Assembly: GCA_038501625.1 (NCBI GenBank)
Contig: JAZAYU010000199.1
Coordinates: forward strand, 310,001-374,000
DNA: 64,000 nucleotides
Reading direction: 5' to 3'
Source of the DNA: Corbicula japonica
Lineage: Eukaryota > Mollusca > Bivalvia > Venerida > Cyrenidae
Below are positions 1 to 13,100 of the stretch, in pieces; positions within the stretch are counted from its first letter, which is position 1; every line of letters begins with the position of its first letter. The notes beneath the pieces were generated by a model that was given only the letters and a program-made list of their open reading frames with translations, was not told the origin of the DNA and made no database searches. The translations under genes were made by a program, and so were the position numbers.

Positions 1-330
1 AAAAATATCGTTTTTATCTCCCCTTTATTGCAAAGGATCGAACAAACCGCTGTCCGAGCTCGCCATCGATCGGGCGAACACGAGCACAGCGTTTGTTTGC
101 CTCACTGCAATACAGCGGCTGTTGTTTTGGGCTTGGAACTTTAGCAATTTTTCAGGGTTTCATTACTATATTCATATAGCACAAATAGCACTTTCCAGTG
201 ACTGTCAAACCGATCGATTGACCAGGTTCCGAGGAAGCGCTTTAGCCTTTTTGTGCCTGAAATTCGATGCATGTTCGCTGAAATTCGATGCATTTCCTCG
301 ATTCCGGGACTCACTGATATAGCTAGGTTG
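1..330. other. CpG-richer window edge, unassigned
   Basis: This stretch is visibly richer in CpG than what follows and may be the edge of a promoter or first exon lying outside the window. A 16-base segment, CTGAAATTCGATGCAT, occurs twice 21 bases apart (257-272 and 278-293). I recognise no coding content. Confidence 0.2.
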
Positions 331-2817
331 TACTATAGTCGTTTTTCTTCGCGCCTCCTTTCATGAAGAGCTAACAAGAGATTTAATAACAAATCTGACT
401 CGTGCAAGAATTATTAAGATTTACTGAAGCTAAAATGATAACCTGTCGATGTAATCAGAAAGCATTAACTAGAACCATTACTTGTTAATGATTTGTTTGA
501 CAACTCTGCGTACAGATGTTAGGCATCTGTTAACAATTAATGATCGCGTACAGTTGCAACTATCCGTACAGTCTTATCATTTATAGTGTCATAAATAAAG
601 TATCATTTTCTCGTTGCTACGTTCTTGAAACTCAGGTCATTTTCTCCCATACCAACAAAAATATGTTCCAAAATCTATTTACATAAAGAAATTTGAGCCC
701 AAAACGTCCCGTTTTGTTCAATGTTTTGCTCTTATTTTCACCTATCGAGTTGGAAACGATGATGGATTATAACAATACTAACCCTTCCTTTAAGTCTATA
801 TGATCACAGCAGGACTAACAATTAACGTTGTACTTACCACAGAAATAATTCTTCCTAATGCACATTAAATTTGGTGTTATTTACCAATAAATAATTCGAT
901 GTCGCAGGTTTTTCTGTAAGCAACTATGTGATCATCGGCGTAGAGATCAGCAACTTCCGTTTTGAGAAACTGTACGCTCACACAATTTGATTGAGATAAG
1001 AAGAAATCGATGTTTGCCAAAACAAAACAAAACCATTAATTGATGACTTCATCGAACAAAGTTTGCATTTGCCGTTTATTAGGTCATAAACATTCAGTCT
1101 TTCAAGTGAACGAAATGATAATCTACCAATTTCGGGTTAATTAAATACTAAAAATATAGGGTCGCCTCGTTTGGATGACTGTCGTCCATGATTATGTGTA
1201 CATGGAGGACCTTCTCTATGTGTAACTAAACGATTTTCCAATGCAACTTTATGCAATGAAGACTTTACAGTATGCTGTTAATTTTACAACATGTTATACA
1301 TGAAATGAAGGAGAATTTTTTTCCGAATACGGCAGTATTTCTTGATTAAAAAAAACATGAAGTGCTGTCTGAATATTTATTTATATATAGTGCGCTAACG
1401 TCGTTTTGGGCTTGTCCTAGCGTAACACGCGACTAAATGTTTTGTACGGGTAAATGCTGCAGTTTGTTTATAAATTGAACGAAGCCCACAAACTTTTAGC
1501 CATTGAATTTTACGTCACATCCCTTGATAACATCATCAACAGAATGTAATTCAAATTGTCGGAAGTCGCAATTCAGAATATTTTCTAAGAAGGAGTAATT
1601 TGTCCCATTTTCGTGCAATTTGACGGAGCTCACGTTTCAAACGATATTTAAATACACAAGGGAAACAGTTAAGTTGTGATTTACACATCAAGAAATTGTA
1701 ATTTTCCTCTTCTACGTTTCCATATAAAAATAAATTAAATGATCACATGACTTAAATTACAGTTTTAAAATATCTCTGTCTAGCAAAATTGTGAAAATCC
1801 ATAAAAATTGCGCTATTTCTAAAATTGACGTTTGTTCCTGTAGAAGTATGAAAAGTGGCGCTTAATAATATGAGAAACAAACCTATATTGATATTGTAAT
1901 TTTTTCGCTTTATCTTAACATATATACCTTGTGGTATATAGAGTTATAGTTAAAACGCTATGAATACAAATTCATGTCTAGCAATAATGTGAACTGTTCC
2001 ATTTTGGCGGCGTCAGATAACGTCAAGAAAATCAGATCTGAGTGTTTTGTTATTTCTTTAATTCCATTTTGAGTAATATATTCTAGATAGAAATTATATC
2101 ATTTAAGTGCAGTGATTGTAACATTTTGTCCGCCTAAACGGCTAGAAATAGCACTCCCTAAATTCCCACGAAGACAAAGTGCCCTATTATGCACATTTTT
2201 AGAACATGCTCGACTACAACAACCACGGAAAAATTCCTAAGTGAGCTTAGTTCTACAAAATGAGCATCAGTTTATTATCATCACTAAAAAGAAAAGAAAT
2301 TATGGGGCTCGACATGCTGTTGCTGTTATAACTGCGTCTTATATTAATATGCCATGCTGTCCTCTAGTGTAATTAATGAATAATTAATAATTTAACAAAA
2401 ATGTTTTTAATTAATTAAACGCTGTTATATTTCATGTCAGAATTACGTGTAATTTTTTCCATTACATCCAAATAAACAGTTCGGTTTGTTTTCAGTCTCT
2501 TATTTTCGACATTTAAAAATGTGTCATCAAATTAAATTGGAGGTACTTATTACGCATTACGGTTTAGAGAAAGGTTGCGTCAGGTGATCTCTTGTATTTA
2601 AAATAAATTTTTACAGCGTGTTAAGTATTACCTACAAAATGTATGTTTGCATGTACATATGTTAGTATATTAACTTGCAAACGACATGAAAATGTTGCAC
2701 AACTTTTATTTAGTTGTACTACAATTCCTATTTGTTCGTTGCCCCAATACAACGTCCTGAGCGCTGAAATGACGTTACGCTTTATAGTCGAACACTGTGC
2801 GCAACGTCTTAATGATA
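331..2817. other. No recognised feature
   Basis: AT-rich, low-complexity intergenic or intronic DNA. I see no convincing exon, inverted repeat or transposon end on either strand. Confidence 0.4.
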
Positions 2818-3062
2818 TTGTTAAATTATTGTTAACGAACTTTTAAGAAGCTAAATATATTTTGTCTAAGAGACCACTTCATGCGCGATCTCGATTTCCG
2901 TGACGTTTCGGAAATCCTACTTTCGCTTTTAGTCGCGCAGACCAAATTTATTTTAGTAAATTAAAATTTTATAAGCCCGAACTAATGCTGTTAAGTTGTG
3001 CCTATAGTTCCAAATACATGTAATATTTCATACAAGAGCGGGTTAAATTAAAGTAATGCCAC
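2818..3062 (+). repeat. Dispersed ~245-bp repeat, copy 1
   Basis: Nearly the same sequence recurs in the same orientation at about 49829-50104. Both contain the blocks CACTTCATGCGCGATCTCGA and ATTTCATACAAGAGCGGGTT. The distal copy carries a short insertion near its start. No TIR or coding content is evident, so it could be a SINE-like or MITE-derived repeat; the class is undetermined. Confidence 0.7.
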
Positions 3063-4325
3063 TTTAACTTGGTGCTTAGCAAACTTTTACTAGTATAATG
3101 TACAGCTGCACATAGAAGACATAAAAACGTGTATGATTTTGCCGCAAAACTGAATTGGGTGTACATTTCCCTTTACCAATAGCCAAGGTATGATTAAGTG
3201 CTTACTCAGTAGTTCAAGCGTTGTTTTAAAACGTCCGTCCCATTTACTTACCTTACTCGTTTGCATCAGTTAAGAATAACTGTGATTATAATTAGTGATG
3301 TTTGAATTGCTATTGTTAAAAGAACAAAGTTAACCGGAATTTAATTAAAGTGAGAAGGCATCTTTGTAGGATCAGCTTTGTGATAAACGAGTTTAGGATA
3401 GTGATAACTATGTAAGATGAAAAGGCAAAATCTGCTGACATGAAAAATACACGAACAGGAAGACAATATTCTTACTGCCGTAATTTGAGCTTTGCACACA
3501 TAATATGAACTTAGGCGCTGCTTTTCTAGGAATCGACGTATCAAAAGTGATGTATATCGTATTTTTAACAGTAAAACAAAGAAACAAGTCATCATTTGTT
3601 GTTTTACTTTTTAACCAAAACTGGTCAAGGTTGTAAGATGCAACACTACATCTTAGTGAGTTGAATGATTCTGTGAAGTTTGGAAGAATCCTGTGAGATG
3701 TTGTATACACCAGTTTGCCTGCAAACTCTTAGTTAAACAGCACCAAAATGTGATCAAAATGCAAGACTGACTGATGGTATAAGAAATGTAGACTCATAAA
3801 AATCTGGTTAACAAGATAGATTGTAAAACATCATTCCACAACACCTAAAATTCTGAGTTGGAATATGGTGACACCAATGACAGAGCAAGTAGCGAAGCTT
3901 GTCATATTCTTTGAATATTTAAGCTTGAAATCAACAAACATAATTTTGGGTCTGAGGACTTAAGATAATACTATGAGTGACAGTAGAGGAATTTATTATC
4001 CGAATAGAATGAAACATTCGAATTAGTCCATGAACAGAAAAGCAAATTTATGCTGAAGGAGTCTATTCCTATTTTCTATGGTTCCATTTAACATGTTTAA
4101 CAGCAAATTATATTCATAACAAAATTATACTGATGGTGCTGTTCATTTACTGTTCTTCAATGAGGTCTACATTAAAACGTTTTTGTATTATTTGATATCA
4201 CAATCACACAGTATAATTGTATGGACAATTCTTTTTCTTGTCAATTGACATAAACTTCCAAAGCAGCACCTTCTATTGCAGGAATTAGTAGTGGAAGTAA
4301 TATATATGTAGACTGTATGCTCCCT
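3063..4325. other. 3' flank of the minus-strand gene; no other feature
   Basis: Lies downstream of the stop codon of the minus-strand gene that ends at 4326. A possible minus-strand polyadenylation signal (TTTATT read on the plus strand) is near 3992. Two small overlapping open frames at 3341-3710 have no recognisable motif and I do not call them. Confidence 0.3.
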
Positions 4326-6141
4326 CTACTGCCTAGAACTGGTCTCCCCACAGCATTCCATGTGAAGCTGTTTTCCTGAAATATTCCATTCAACAGCAAA
4401 TTAATTTATCTTCAAAAAATTTATTTGTCGACAGTCAAAATTGATTTAAAATATTTAGACACAAAAATAAAATTTGTCAAATACATTGATTTTGTATGCT
4501 CTGATAATTACTTCAGGTATCCTGACTCTTGACTTACTCTATGGAGACTCTTTAAATCACATGGATAACAGTATAGTTCCACATCAGCCGAACATTTTTG
4601 GTGTCTGATCTGGATCTAAACTGGTTGCTTCTTGGTCAGAAATAACCTCATGAATCTAAACTTAAACAGTGTAGATCCTGATCAGACTGCACAGATGAGC
4701 CTGCTGAACTGGATATACATTGGTCACTAATGTGATAAAGGGTGTAATCATGAAGTAAAATGTAAAATAAAAACTAACATAATAACTTATGTTCATGCAC
4801 CGGTAGATTCAGTGTGATGTCTATTATACATTCATGCAGCTATAATAAATGAAAATAAAGAAAATTTATGCAAACCTTGTATCTGTATACTACGGTAATG
4901 TTCATATTCTGTGCCATAGCTGTCTACCAATTCTGCATAAGTATCTATAGCCTTCATAAGCTTGGTGATACACATCTCTGAAAATAAATGTTTTATTTTA
5001 AATCTTCGCTGATAACTAGTAAGTCAGTTATACAGTACCTTTTGTGGCTTATGAAGATGTACATAAATTGCTGTTGCAGTTAACAGTGAACAATTCATAC
5101 TGTTGCCATAATTTATTTATTACACGTAGGGTCTTTTTATTAAAATCACATAAAATGAAGATGGTAATGATAAAAAATTTTATGCCATCTTTAATTCCTA
5201 CACAAGATTAGGATAAAACCAGAGTGTTATCACATTTTAAAGACCACAAAAAGATGTGCCAGCTGATCTGAATCTACATATATGCCATCTGATCTGGATT
5301 TACATGGGCTGACCATGTGGTAAAAAGGTGTGTCCATGAAGTAGGTTAAGTTATTAACTGTGAAAACTAAAACAGCATTGTTTCTTTTTCTACAAAAAGT
5401 GAACAAGATTATGAGATTTACCCACTAAATAAAGGATTAAATAAGTGACCACAGGGATCCATTATGTATGTACAACATGGTCGACAGAGAAACTTTGTTG
5501 CGTTTGATTCTGTGCCTTTCAAAAATTTGGCATGTTCAGGTGATGTTGTGTGAACATGCCAGAGATTATGGTACACCATAGCAGGGCTGGACAAATTTCG
5601 TTTTTTTTTGTAACTAGTCCAGAACTAGCTGGGTTAACATTTCAGCTAGTCCCACTTTTGCGCAAATAAGCAAATTCTGATTGGTCAAAGAAGCAGTAAA
5701 GAAAGAAACAGGAAATTCAAGAGGAAGCGTTCCATTGGGGCTTGATAATGTTAAAACAGATCTCAAAACTTGTTATTTTGTAATAAACTTATTGCTGTTG
5801 TAATATGATATGCATTTGGTGCTAAAAGAGAATGGCGCATATCAAATTAACGTTTGAACTAGTCTGCACTAAACAATTGAGCTAGCCCACGGACAAGCAA
5901 TCAGATATTTTGAGATTGTCCGATACAATTTTCAGCTGTCCAGGGCGTCGGGCTTGTGGATTTGTCCAGCCCTGTAAAGTCATGTAAAGGAAGGGCAAAT
6001 TCTGTGCTGTTTGAGTGTTTGTACTGTTTATTTAGGGTAAATTAAAAAAAATACCTCTCCAGTAGTCTAATTTTTCTCCTATTCCAGTTTCATGCTTTTT
6101 GAACCAGATTTGTCACGCATTTTTCATATGTATACTTCAAA
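4326..6141 (-). CDS. Spliced gene of unknown function (three exons read)
   Basis: Three consecutive minus-strand exons with good splice sites and matching phases: 6141-6055 (acceptor after a pyrimidine run ending TTTCAG; donor GAGAG|GTATTT), 4977-4876 (acceptor TTTTCAG, donor CAAG|GTTTGC) and 4375-4326 (stop TAG). Exon 2 is fully open, 33 codons, rich in Leu, Glu and Tyr and likely helical (starts MCITKLMKAIDTYAELVD). The open frame of exon 1 covers only its 3' part (IWFKKHETGIGEKLDYWR), so translation may start elsewhere or its acceptor may differ. The last exon ends ...GETSSRQ. If the terminal exon were read in another frame it would be open for about 40 codons (SFTWNAVGRPVLGSRG...), but the exon 2 phase favours the short ending. 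I do not recognise the family. A possible 5' exon and promoter lie near 7.03-7.28 kb. Confidence 0.5.
4540..4760. repeat. Short dispersed GATC-type repeat, copy 1
   Basis: One of about eight copies of a roughly 100-200 bp repeat recognised by blocks such as CTGATCTGGATCTAAACTG, TTGGTCAGAAATAACCT and GTGTAGATCCTGATCAGAC. The repeat is internally near-symmetric: GATCTGGATCTA and TAGATCCTGATC are approximate reverse complements, so strand is ambiguous. No coding potential. Confidence 0.65.
5250..5345. repeat. Short dispersed GATC-type repeat, partial copy 2
   Basis: Contains GCCATCTGATCTGGATTTACA followed by a copy of the ATGTGGTAAAAAGGTGTG end seen in copy 1. It lies inside the intron of the minus-strand gene at 4.3-6.1 kb. 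Confidence 0.5.
5582..5974. mobile_element. MITE with CAGGGCTGGACAAAT ends
   Basis: A 393-bp element bounded by 15-bp terminal inverted repeats, CAGGGCTGGACAAAT on the left and its reverse complement on the right. The interior is non-coding and contains repeated AACTAGTCC/GCTAGCCC words. TIRs beginning CAGGG are typical of hAT-type MITEs, but the flanking 8 bases do not match, so the superfamily is unconfirmed. It sits in the intron of the minus-strand gene. Confidence 0.7.
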
Positions 6142-7030
6142 CTGAAATACAAATTACAAAAAACAAATTTTATAAACGATATTATTTGCCCAACGCATGC
6201 ATATACATTCCGATGACTTAATTTATGACACTCAAACATCTGGACCCAGGCATGTATACAAAAGCTCGACACAAACTATTGGACTGTGAAAACTTAATAA
6301 AATAAATAAATTTTCAAATGTATACCACTTAATTAATGGTCTGCCAACACGGCTTCACCATGCAACACATTTGAACTTGTAACCGTTACTTGTTTGACAG
6401 AGCAATTATTCCTAAAATCTGAAATAAATAATTCGTGGTAAACACGGCTTCGCGGTGCTTCCTATTTAAATCATTCTACACTATGCCTCATTTCTTTATG
6501 AAATGTAGCTCTAATAATTTTTATTTGTTGTAAATGAAGCATTATTCAGATAGCATTTGGTAAACACAGCTTTACCATGCCTCAAATTTCAACTTATATA
6601 AGCAGAGTAGCTGTATGCTATATCTGAGAACCTTGGGTTCGAGTCCTGATCATAAATACACATCTTCAATGCCATTAGCTGGTCAGATTTCATTTGACCA
6701 GTTCTGTCCAGTCTACAATATCCAGAGTTAATTCAACGCAATACTTATTCGCTTTCCCACATCAAATTAAAACGAAAGCAATCGATATTACTATCTAAAC
6801 TGCAATGTTAAACTTACTGTTTTTGTTGATGATTGCAGTAAAAAAAATTAAAAAAACGTCGTAAATTTCCAATGTTTAGAATGTTGGGGAAACAGGTGTA
6901 ATTTGTCACTCTGTGTTTTAATTTATTAACCAAAATCGAACAACTACCGTAATCGCTACGGTGGAGTCTACTGTTAGACCCTAACTCTGTGACAATATTA
7001 GGTTTTAATCAATTTAGAAACTTATTTACC

Positions 7031-7280
7031 TTAATTTTGTTGGCGAGTTCAATCTTAATTGTTATCTAACATATGGAAGAAGAACTTCTGAAAATGTGAA
7101 TCGAGAAACAAAATGGCGGCTTTTCAATTTTAAAATCCGGAAGCAAGCCATCTGGGCTATTGCAATCTGATCGTCCAATCAGAAGCCTTATTTTGCGATT
7201 CGGTTTCAAAGTTTCAAGGTACTGCTTTTTGCTCATGCGCAATACCGTAATCGAAATCGACACGATTTCGACGCGCTTCG
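7031..7280 (-). promoter_or_regulatory. Possible promoter/first exon of the minus-strand gene
   Basis: Locally CpG-richer DNA with an AAAATGGCGGC word (YY1-like core-promoter motif, here on the plus strand) near 7110. On the minus strand a plausible splice donor (ATTAAG|GTAAAT) ends at about 7031, and a 65-codon open frame starts with MSKKQYLETLKPNRKIRLL. The frame has no recognised motif, so it may simply be 5' UTR. Confidence 0.25.
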
Positions 7281-7295
7281 CTTATTAAAATAAGT

Positions 7296-7520
7296 ATGAA
7301 ATTGTTGCACCCTAGAAACTGGTTTAAATCCCTACTGTTGTTTTGCCACTGACCGTTTTAAGGCGGTAACCGCTGTAATTTGTTTGTGGTGTATTTTAAA
7401 ATTGATCATTTTAACCTATTCTCTCTTTTCCTTTCTACTTTTGCCTGTGTGGGGAGGCTCTGTCTTCTAGATGTTGCAATTCTCTAAACCCGTACTTCAC
7501 CTTTTCATGTTTACATCAGC
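7296..7520 (+). mobile_element. Penelope-like element 3'-tail fragment
   Basis: Matches the terminal part of the direct repeat of the element at 41.4-44.5 kb, through blocks such as CACCCTAGAAACTGGTTTAAA, TTTTGCCACTGACCG and GTGTGGGGAGGCT. It is diverged and partly deleted. Confidence 0.65.
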
Positions 7521-7523
7521 TCG

Positions 7524-7890
7524 AGGTGTTGTTAAAGGCTGCAATAATGTCGTCTTGGTGCTCGGTAGAAAGAGATAACATAAAGTCTCTTTCATAACAG
7601 TATAAAAACAGATCAGCAACAAGTGGTGCACAATTAGTACCCATTGTAATGCCTATTACTTGTTTATAAAATTAATAGAGGTACCAAAACTCATAAATAT
7701 AGTCTAAAAACTTGAGCGCCTTGATAAGAGGTCTTGGCAGCTCTATTAAATATAATTATCATAAGAACCATCTGTAAAAATGCATTAAATTCATTACAAG
7801 CGATAAGGTTTTATTTCCTCTAGCAAACGTTTTGTTGTTGTTGTTTTTTTCAATGAGACTGGTTAGCTTGTCTCATAAAATTATGAGCGA
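7524..7890 (-). pseudogene. Decayed Penelope-like reverse transcriptase fragment
   Basis: Read on the minus strand, this matches the RT region at 42.98-43.33 kb: the start (GACAAGCT...CAGTCTCATT), a block encoding remnants of the GxxMGTNCAPLVAD motif B, and the region just before the YLDD box, ending at the junction with the plus-strand tail fragment. There are many indels and frameshifts and no intact frame. Its orientation is opposite to the adjoining tail piece, so the two form an inverted junction near 7522. Confidence 0.65.
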
Positions 7891-8795
7891 GTAAAGTGTA
7901 CAAAATGGACAAACAGCGCCTGAAATTATTTGTTTAAAGTATCTTTAAAACACTTTCACTTGAAATTTAATCGACCACAATAAATTAAGGGGCCATCAAA
8001 TGTGATTTCTAGAGAACATGAGTACATTTTTTAGTAGTCATTCTCACATAAATTCTGTAACATAATTGCCACGTGCTTAAACCCAGTTGATTTGTTAATC
8101 TGTATTTCCACTGGCAATTAAGTGACATCCCATTGCTTTTTATTTAGTTATAAATATAGTAACTCATATTGCTCACTTGATCTCACGTAAACCAAGTTCA
8201 CAGAACAATATATTCTGCTGTGTTTGTATTTATCAAATATGAACTATTAAGACAATCATCAAAAGATGCATCGTGTATTAAAAAATTATTTCCAGACAGT
8301 TTGTAACATTTTTATTGTTGTCACAGTTATTATTTTATTCATTTTCTATATCTGTGATGATTCAGGTCAACATCAGTATTTAGAAAATATTAAGTGAAAT
8401 ATATTGTGTTCATGATTTGGAGACGAAATTAAATACAGACAGGAGATTCAATGTAGAAGTTGATATGGATTTGCTATTAAATATGTAGTTAATGAAAACT
8501 GAGTATTCAGGCCGAACTCCAACCTCATTCAATGCTTTGGTTACTTCTATGTTTTATATTCGCAAACACATCTTTATTTTGTTTGACCTGTAAGAATGTC
8601 AACAAGAATAAAAAGCTGTATGGTTTCATTTCACTACTTAGTTTTATCCTGAATAACTCTCAATCGCATTTTTGATAAAAGACGAATACAATACTGTTTT
8701 GGGTGTTGTTCGTCAAGCAAAGAAGAGGAAGACTGAAAAAAATGATGATTTGGATCGCAGCATCGATTCGCTGATCTGACATCAAGGAAGACAAA
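7891..8795. other. No recognised feature
   Basis: AT-rich upstream flank of the BRICHOS-like gene. I see no transposon ends or exons. Any distal regulatory elements cannot be identified from sequence alone. Confidence 0.35.
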
Positions 8796-8802
8796 AATAA
8801 AT

Positions 8803-8810
8803 TATATAAA
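8803..8810 (+). promoter_or_regulatory. TATA box of the BRICHOS-like precursor gene
   Basis: A TATATAAA word followed by G stands about 30 bases upstream of a plausible start region (TTGTCAATC near 8828-8836). The next strong signal is the splice donor at 8868, which fits a short non-coding first exon. Confidence 0.55.
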
Positions 8811-8833
8811 GCGTTGCGGATTGTTTTGTCAAT

Positions 8834-8867
8834 CAATCGAGCTTGCAGATTGTATCGATTGTCACTG
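8834..8867 (+). other. Inferred non-coding first exon (5' UTR)
   Basis: It ends in a consensus donor, CACTG|GTAAGT, at 8868. The matching acceptor is the pyrimidine-rich TACTTTTTACATAG at 9086, so the second exon begins at 9087, twenty bases before the ATG. The exact transcription start is an estimate from the TATA box. Confidence 0.45.
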
Positions 8868-9106
8868 GTAAGTAAAAAAATCTTTGAAAATATATTGCAT
8901 TGCATTGTGTTTGCTTCGATACCTGTATTAGCGTTGTATTATGACTTAACATAAAGTTTTTCTTCATTAACCTAAAAAAGATAATTAAATGGATACCGAG
9001 AATTTTGTTTATAGGATAGAAACGCTTCATAATAGTTAACAAGGTTAAAATGAGCATTTAATAAGTATTTTATACTTTTTACATAGTCATCTGCTGAGCA
9101 GACAGA

Positions 9107-10115
9107 ATGGCGATAACTGCGATTCTTTGGATATGCATCGTGGTGGCTCTTCAGCAGACCCATGGTCAGGTATTATTTATTTAATTTTATTTTATTATTA
9201 TTTAAATGTCATTATAATGTAAATTCGGGACGATAATGACAAAATTAAGGTATTTACTTTGAAATTATATATCGACAATCACTGATTTACTGTTCTTTTA
9301 AAATTCCTGCTGTTGTTTTTTTTATTTATTTTTTTACTGTGGGTGTGGGTGTGAACTTAGCAATAAAATGCATAAATACATACAGAAAATTGTTTAGCAA
9401 AAAGTTAAAATGAAATTTATATCTTTGTTTGACAAAATATATTCTTGAAATAAAGAGTTACATAATGAACTTTTTTTAAAATGGCTTTTTCAAATTGGGA
9501 CAGTGTTTTTTAGCCTCGTATAGAATAATTGATAAGAATTTGTTGGAAAATCATTAGTTTCCAAATCGAAACTGACATATACTCGTATTTGGGTTAAAAA
9601 TGTCATTATAACATCCTTCTAATTAACATTTTTATACATGTAATAAATATTTAATTTACAAAACGCGGTAGTAAGCTTTAATTTTATCTGTTTTGAAGAC
9701 CAAATGGACTATTAGAACCTGAGATAATTGTATTAAAGTAGGACACAAATCGCTATTTAAAGTTCATTTTAGATTGCATGGCCGACAGATAGAATATTCG
9801 ATTAAATATTATGCACAAAACTTTTATTTCCATTTTTTAAGAATCCCGAGTACAACGTCGAATCTGAACGCTACGGCGATGTAGAAATCCTTTATGTGAA
9901 GAATGCCGATGGAGAATTGGTCGAGGTTATTGAAGAGCATGCTAATCAGGTAAGCATTTATTAATATAGGTTGTGTTCGTGAACTGTTTTAATAGTTATG
10001 CTTAATAATTTATGTTTCGGTTGTATAAATAACCTCAAAGCTCTACGGCGGTAGCGCACAGCCAACCATTTAACAGACAAACACCATACCACCCGTATCC
10101 CCCAATAAGTAATAG

Positions 10116-10151
<36 letters not shown>

Positions 10152-13100
10152 TTTATTAAAGGCGAGCGAGATGTGGTGTAAGCCCAAAACATTCCTTATC
10201 TTTAACGTATACTGGCAGAGTACGTAATTTCGGCCACTTTTTGCGGTTTTTGTTTAATTAGTCTTAAATTTTTTTACGAATCTCTTTGAAATTTGGAATG
10301 TTTGATCCTGGGTATCTTTGACATAAGAAGCTATCTGAACTTTATTAGTTGTTTTGTATTTTGGGACACTATATCAATGTTAAATACATCTAGGATCATC
10401 CAGTATTTTCCGGCGGCGGAGTACGTAAATATTCGGCCACTCTTTAGAATAGAGTAATACAAATATACGCTTATGAAAATGCGAAAAAATCATCTCACAT
10501 AAAAAATAAATAAACAAACAACCCAATTGTAAAGTATTTTGTTTCTACACACTATTTTCACTCTGCATATCGTCCGAAATCGAAAGCCTTCTGTTGTGCT
10601 CCCAGCATTTCGTTCACTCCCCATGAAGACGAATAAAAGATCGCCGAAATTCAATATCATTATAAAATGTCTGATTAATTGATTTATATATATACCCAAC
10701 CTCTTAAAATATTTAACAGATTTAAATTTGCGATTTATATTAAGATCATTTTGACGTCTGCTGCAAGACACTTGATAAAAAAATTAACCGGACCCCTGGC
10801 GAACCTCAAGTTTGGCGCCTGCGCCGTATGCATGCTGTTTTATTTACAATCAATATTGTGGAGAATAACCGGTCAATAAATTTCATACATACTTACTAAA
10901 TTGATGTAATCTTTTGGACTCGGACACTAAGGTAAGCGTTTTTACTGATCGTGATGATGGATTACGGATCAATGTCACGGAAAGGCTTTTAATCGGGTGG
11001 CCGAATATTTACGTACCGGCCAACATTACGTACTCTGCCAGTATTTTCCTTTTATGAATTCCTACATAATAATTTCGTTTGAAACTGCTTGAAATGTTCA
11101 TTACAGTGTTAAACTAAACAATATTGTACGCGCGCATTTATGCGACGAAAATATAGAGGATATGAGTTGATTCAGCGAAATATCAATTTTATTTCACGAG
11201 TGAACTCCGGAAACTGATATTTTCACGTGTGGCGTAGCGAAGTGTGAAAATACCGGTTTCTGGTGATCACAAGTGAATTAAAATCGATATTTAAATGAAA
11301 CCAACATTTTTTTGTATTGTATGTTTTTCTTGACAAAGTAAACAGTAGAGAACTGGAAACTTATTTTTTCTTGCTCCCTATGGAGAGTCCCAAAATAATA
11401 GCCTCATAACTTTCAATCATAACTGATGAAGAAATAGAAAATAGTTCTGAAATCATCATCAAATTTAAGTATTTCAAGCAGTTGATCTATCACAATTATC
11501 GATATATAAACTGGATAACAAAAGTTAATTTTATTTATATTTACCTCCTTTTCAAAAGAAATATTATGCCAACAAAGTGAGGTCATAAGCTTAAAAAGCA
11601 GTTAGACAAAAAAGGTGAAAATGAAAATGGTATTCAAGAGTTTCAAAACAGTGGAATACAATTTTTATTTCACTGAGAAAACTCTATAATTCTGTTAAAA
11701 ACATAAAAAATATGTTTGGCGCCTTTTACAGATACGTTAAAGGACGTCGTTCTTTTGTATCTTTTGTCAAAAGGAGTTGTGACAAATACAGTAACCGAAC
11801 CAGACGAGCTTTTTAGTTTATGTCATGTGTTTTATAAAATTATTAATGTATAGGGCCAAAAAGATGCCTCGTCATTTGAGACAACCATAAGCAAAAATAT
11901 TCCGAATTTCTCAACTATTTTCTTTTAATTTTACACAAAAGTGTAGATTATTTCCTTATTAAAAGTTATTATCCGTTTAGTTCGGTTTTATTTTTTATAA
12001 ATTATTGTTAGTTTAGTCGTTACGATGTAAGTTTAAGTATATTAACAGTTAAGTGTAGAACAATAAATGAATTGCCTGTGTTGTTTTTGCAGCACTACCA
12101 AGTCATTAAACCAACCGACGAGAATGACCACGTGTGCTTGATACAACAAATTGAACAGGTAAGTTATATTCTAACACTACTACCAGCATTCAATATATAA
12201 ATGCATTGATGCGATGGTGATTAATTACGCTACATACATCATTCTGCGTTATGCGCCTCGTGTTAGATACTTCTGCAATTTATCACTAAAATATATTATA
12301 TAATTTCATTATTCTAATATCTGAACAAATGTAACATTTCGCTTTTATAATAAATATTCTCATCTGAGATGAACGTTTATGTTTGTATGTTTGTTCTCTG
12401 TTCATGTTCTTGCGTTGCGTGAGTAAGCGATGAATATAGACTGCTCTTATTCTTCTTAGGACAGGGTTTATTCTGTGATGTGATTTATAGAGTAAGTGTG
12501 AGACGTACTTTACTACAACCTTAAACAAACCTTGATCAAGTTGTTCAAGGCTGACGTTTATTATACATATATTAAGACGGTAAAAGCCTTGCATATGATT
12601 ATGATTTAGCAACTCATTTGGACGTATAACCTCATAAAATTAAAATGTATATGGGCAAACAGAAATCATTCGCCGCTCAGTACCATTTATAAACTAATGT
12701 TGACACATTTAAACAAGAAAGGAACATATTAATAGAAGCTTATTTCGATTCGTTTTTGCTTGTTTTTTTTTAATTTGCTTTTATTCGTTTAAACTCGGCC
12801 AACTGATCGAACAAGGAAACAAGTTCATAAATTTAAAAAGCTTTCAACCCCGTAGAAGGTACAGGTATCAGAGATTTCATCATGCAATTTGAACCAATGT
12901 GATAACAGGACGAAATTAAATTAAGTATTCAGAACACTTTTATTGCTTAGTATCCAAAGGACGATGACGTATGCTATGAGCGTGTTCCACTGACCCCAGA
13001 AACAGACGAACAGAGGGAAGATGCTCTTGCCAAATGTGGGGACCGCAAGGTGTACGCTCTGGAAAAAGTGGATTGCAGAGGTAACTATAACGATTATTTC

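Noticed and set aside
3341..3710. Two overlapping minus-strand frames of 84 and 100 codons
   Set aside because: Low-complexity composition, overlapping frames, no motifs and no splice context; chance in AT-rich DNA.
6600..6645. GGGTTCGAGTCCTGATC word as tRNA gene
   Set aside because: B box only; no matching A box or acceptor stem upstream.
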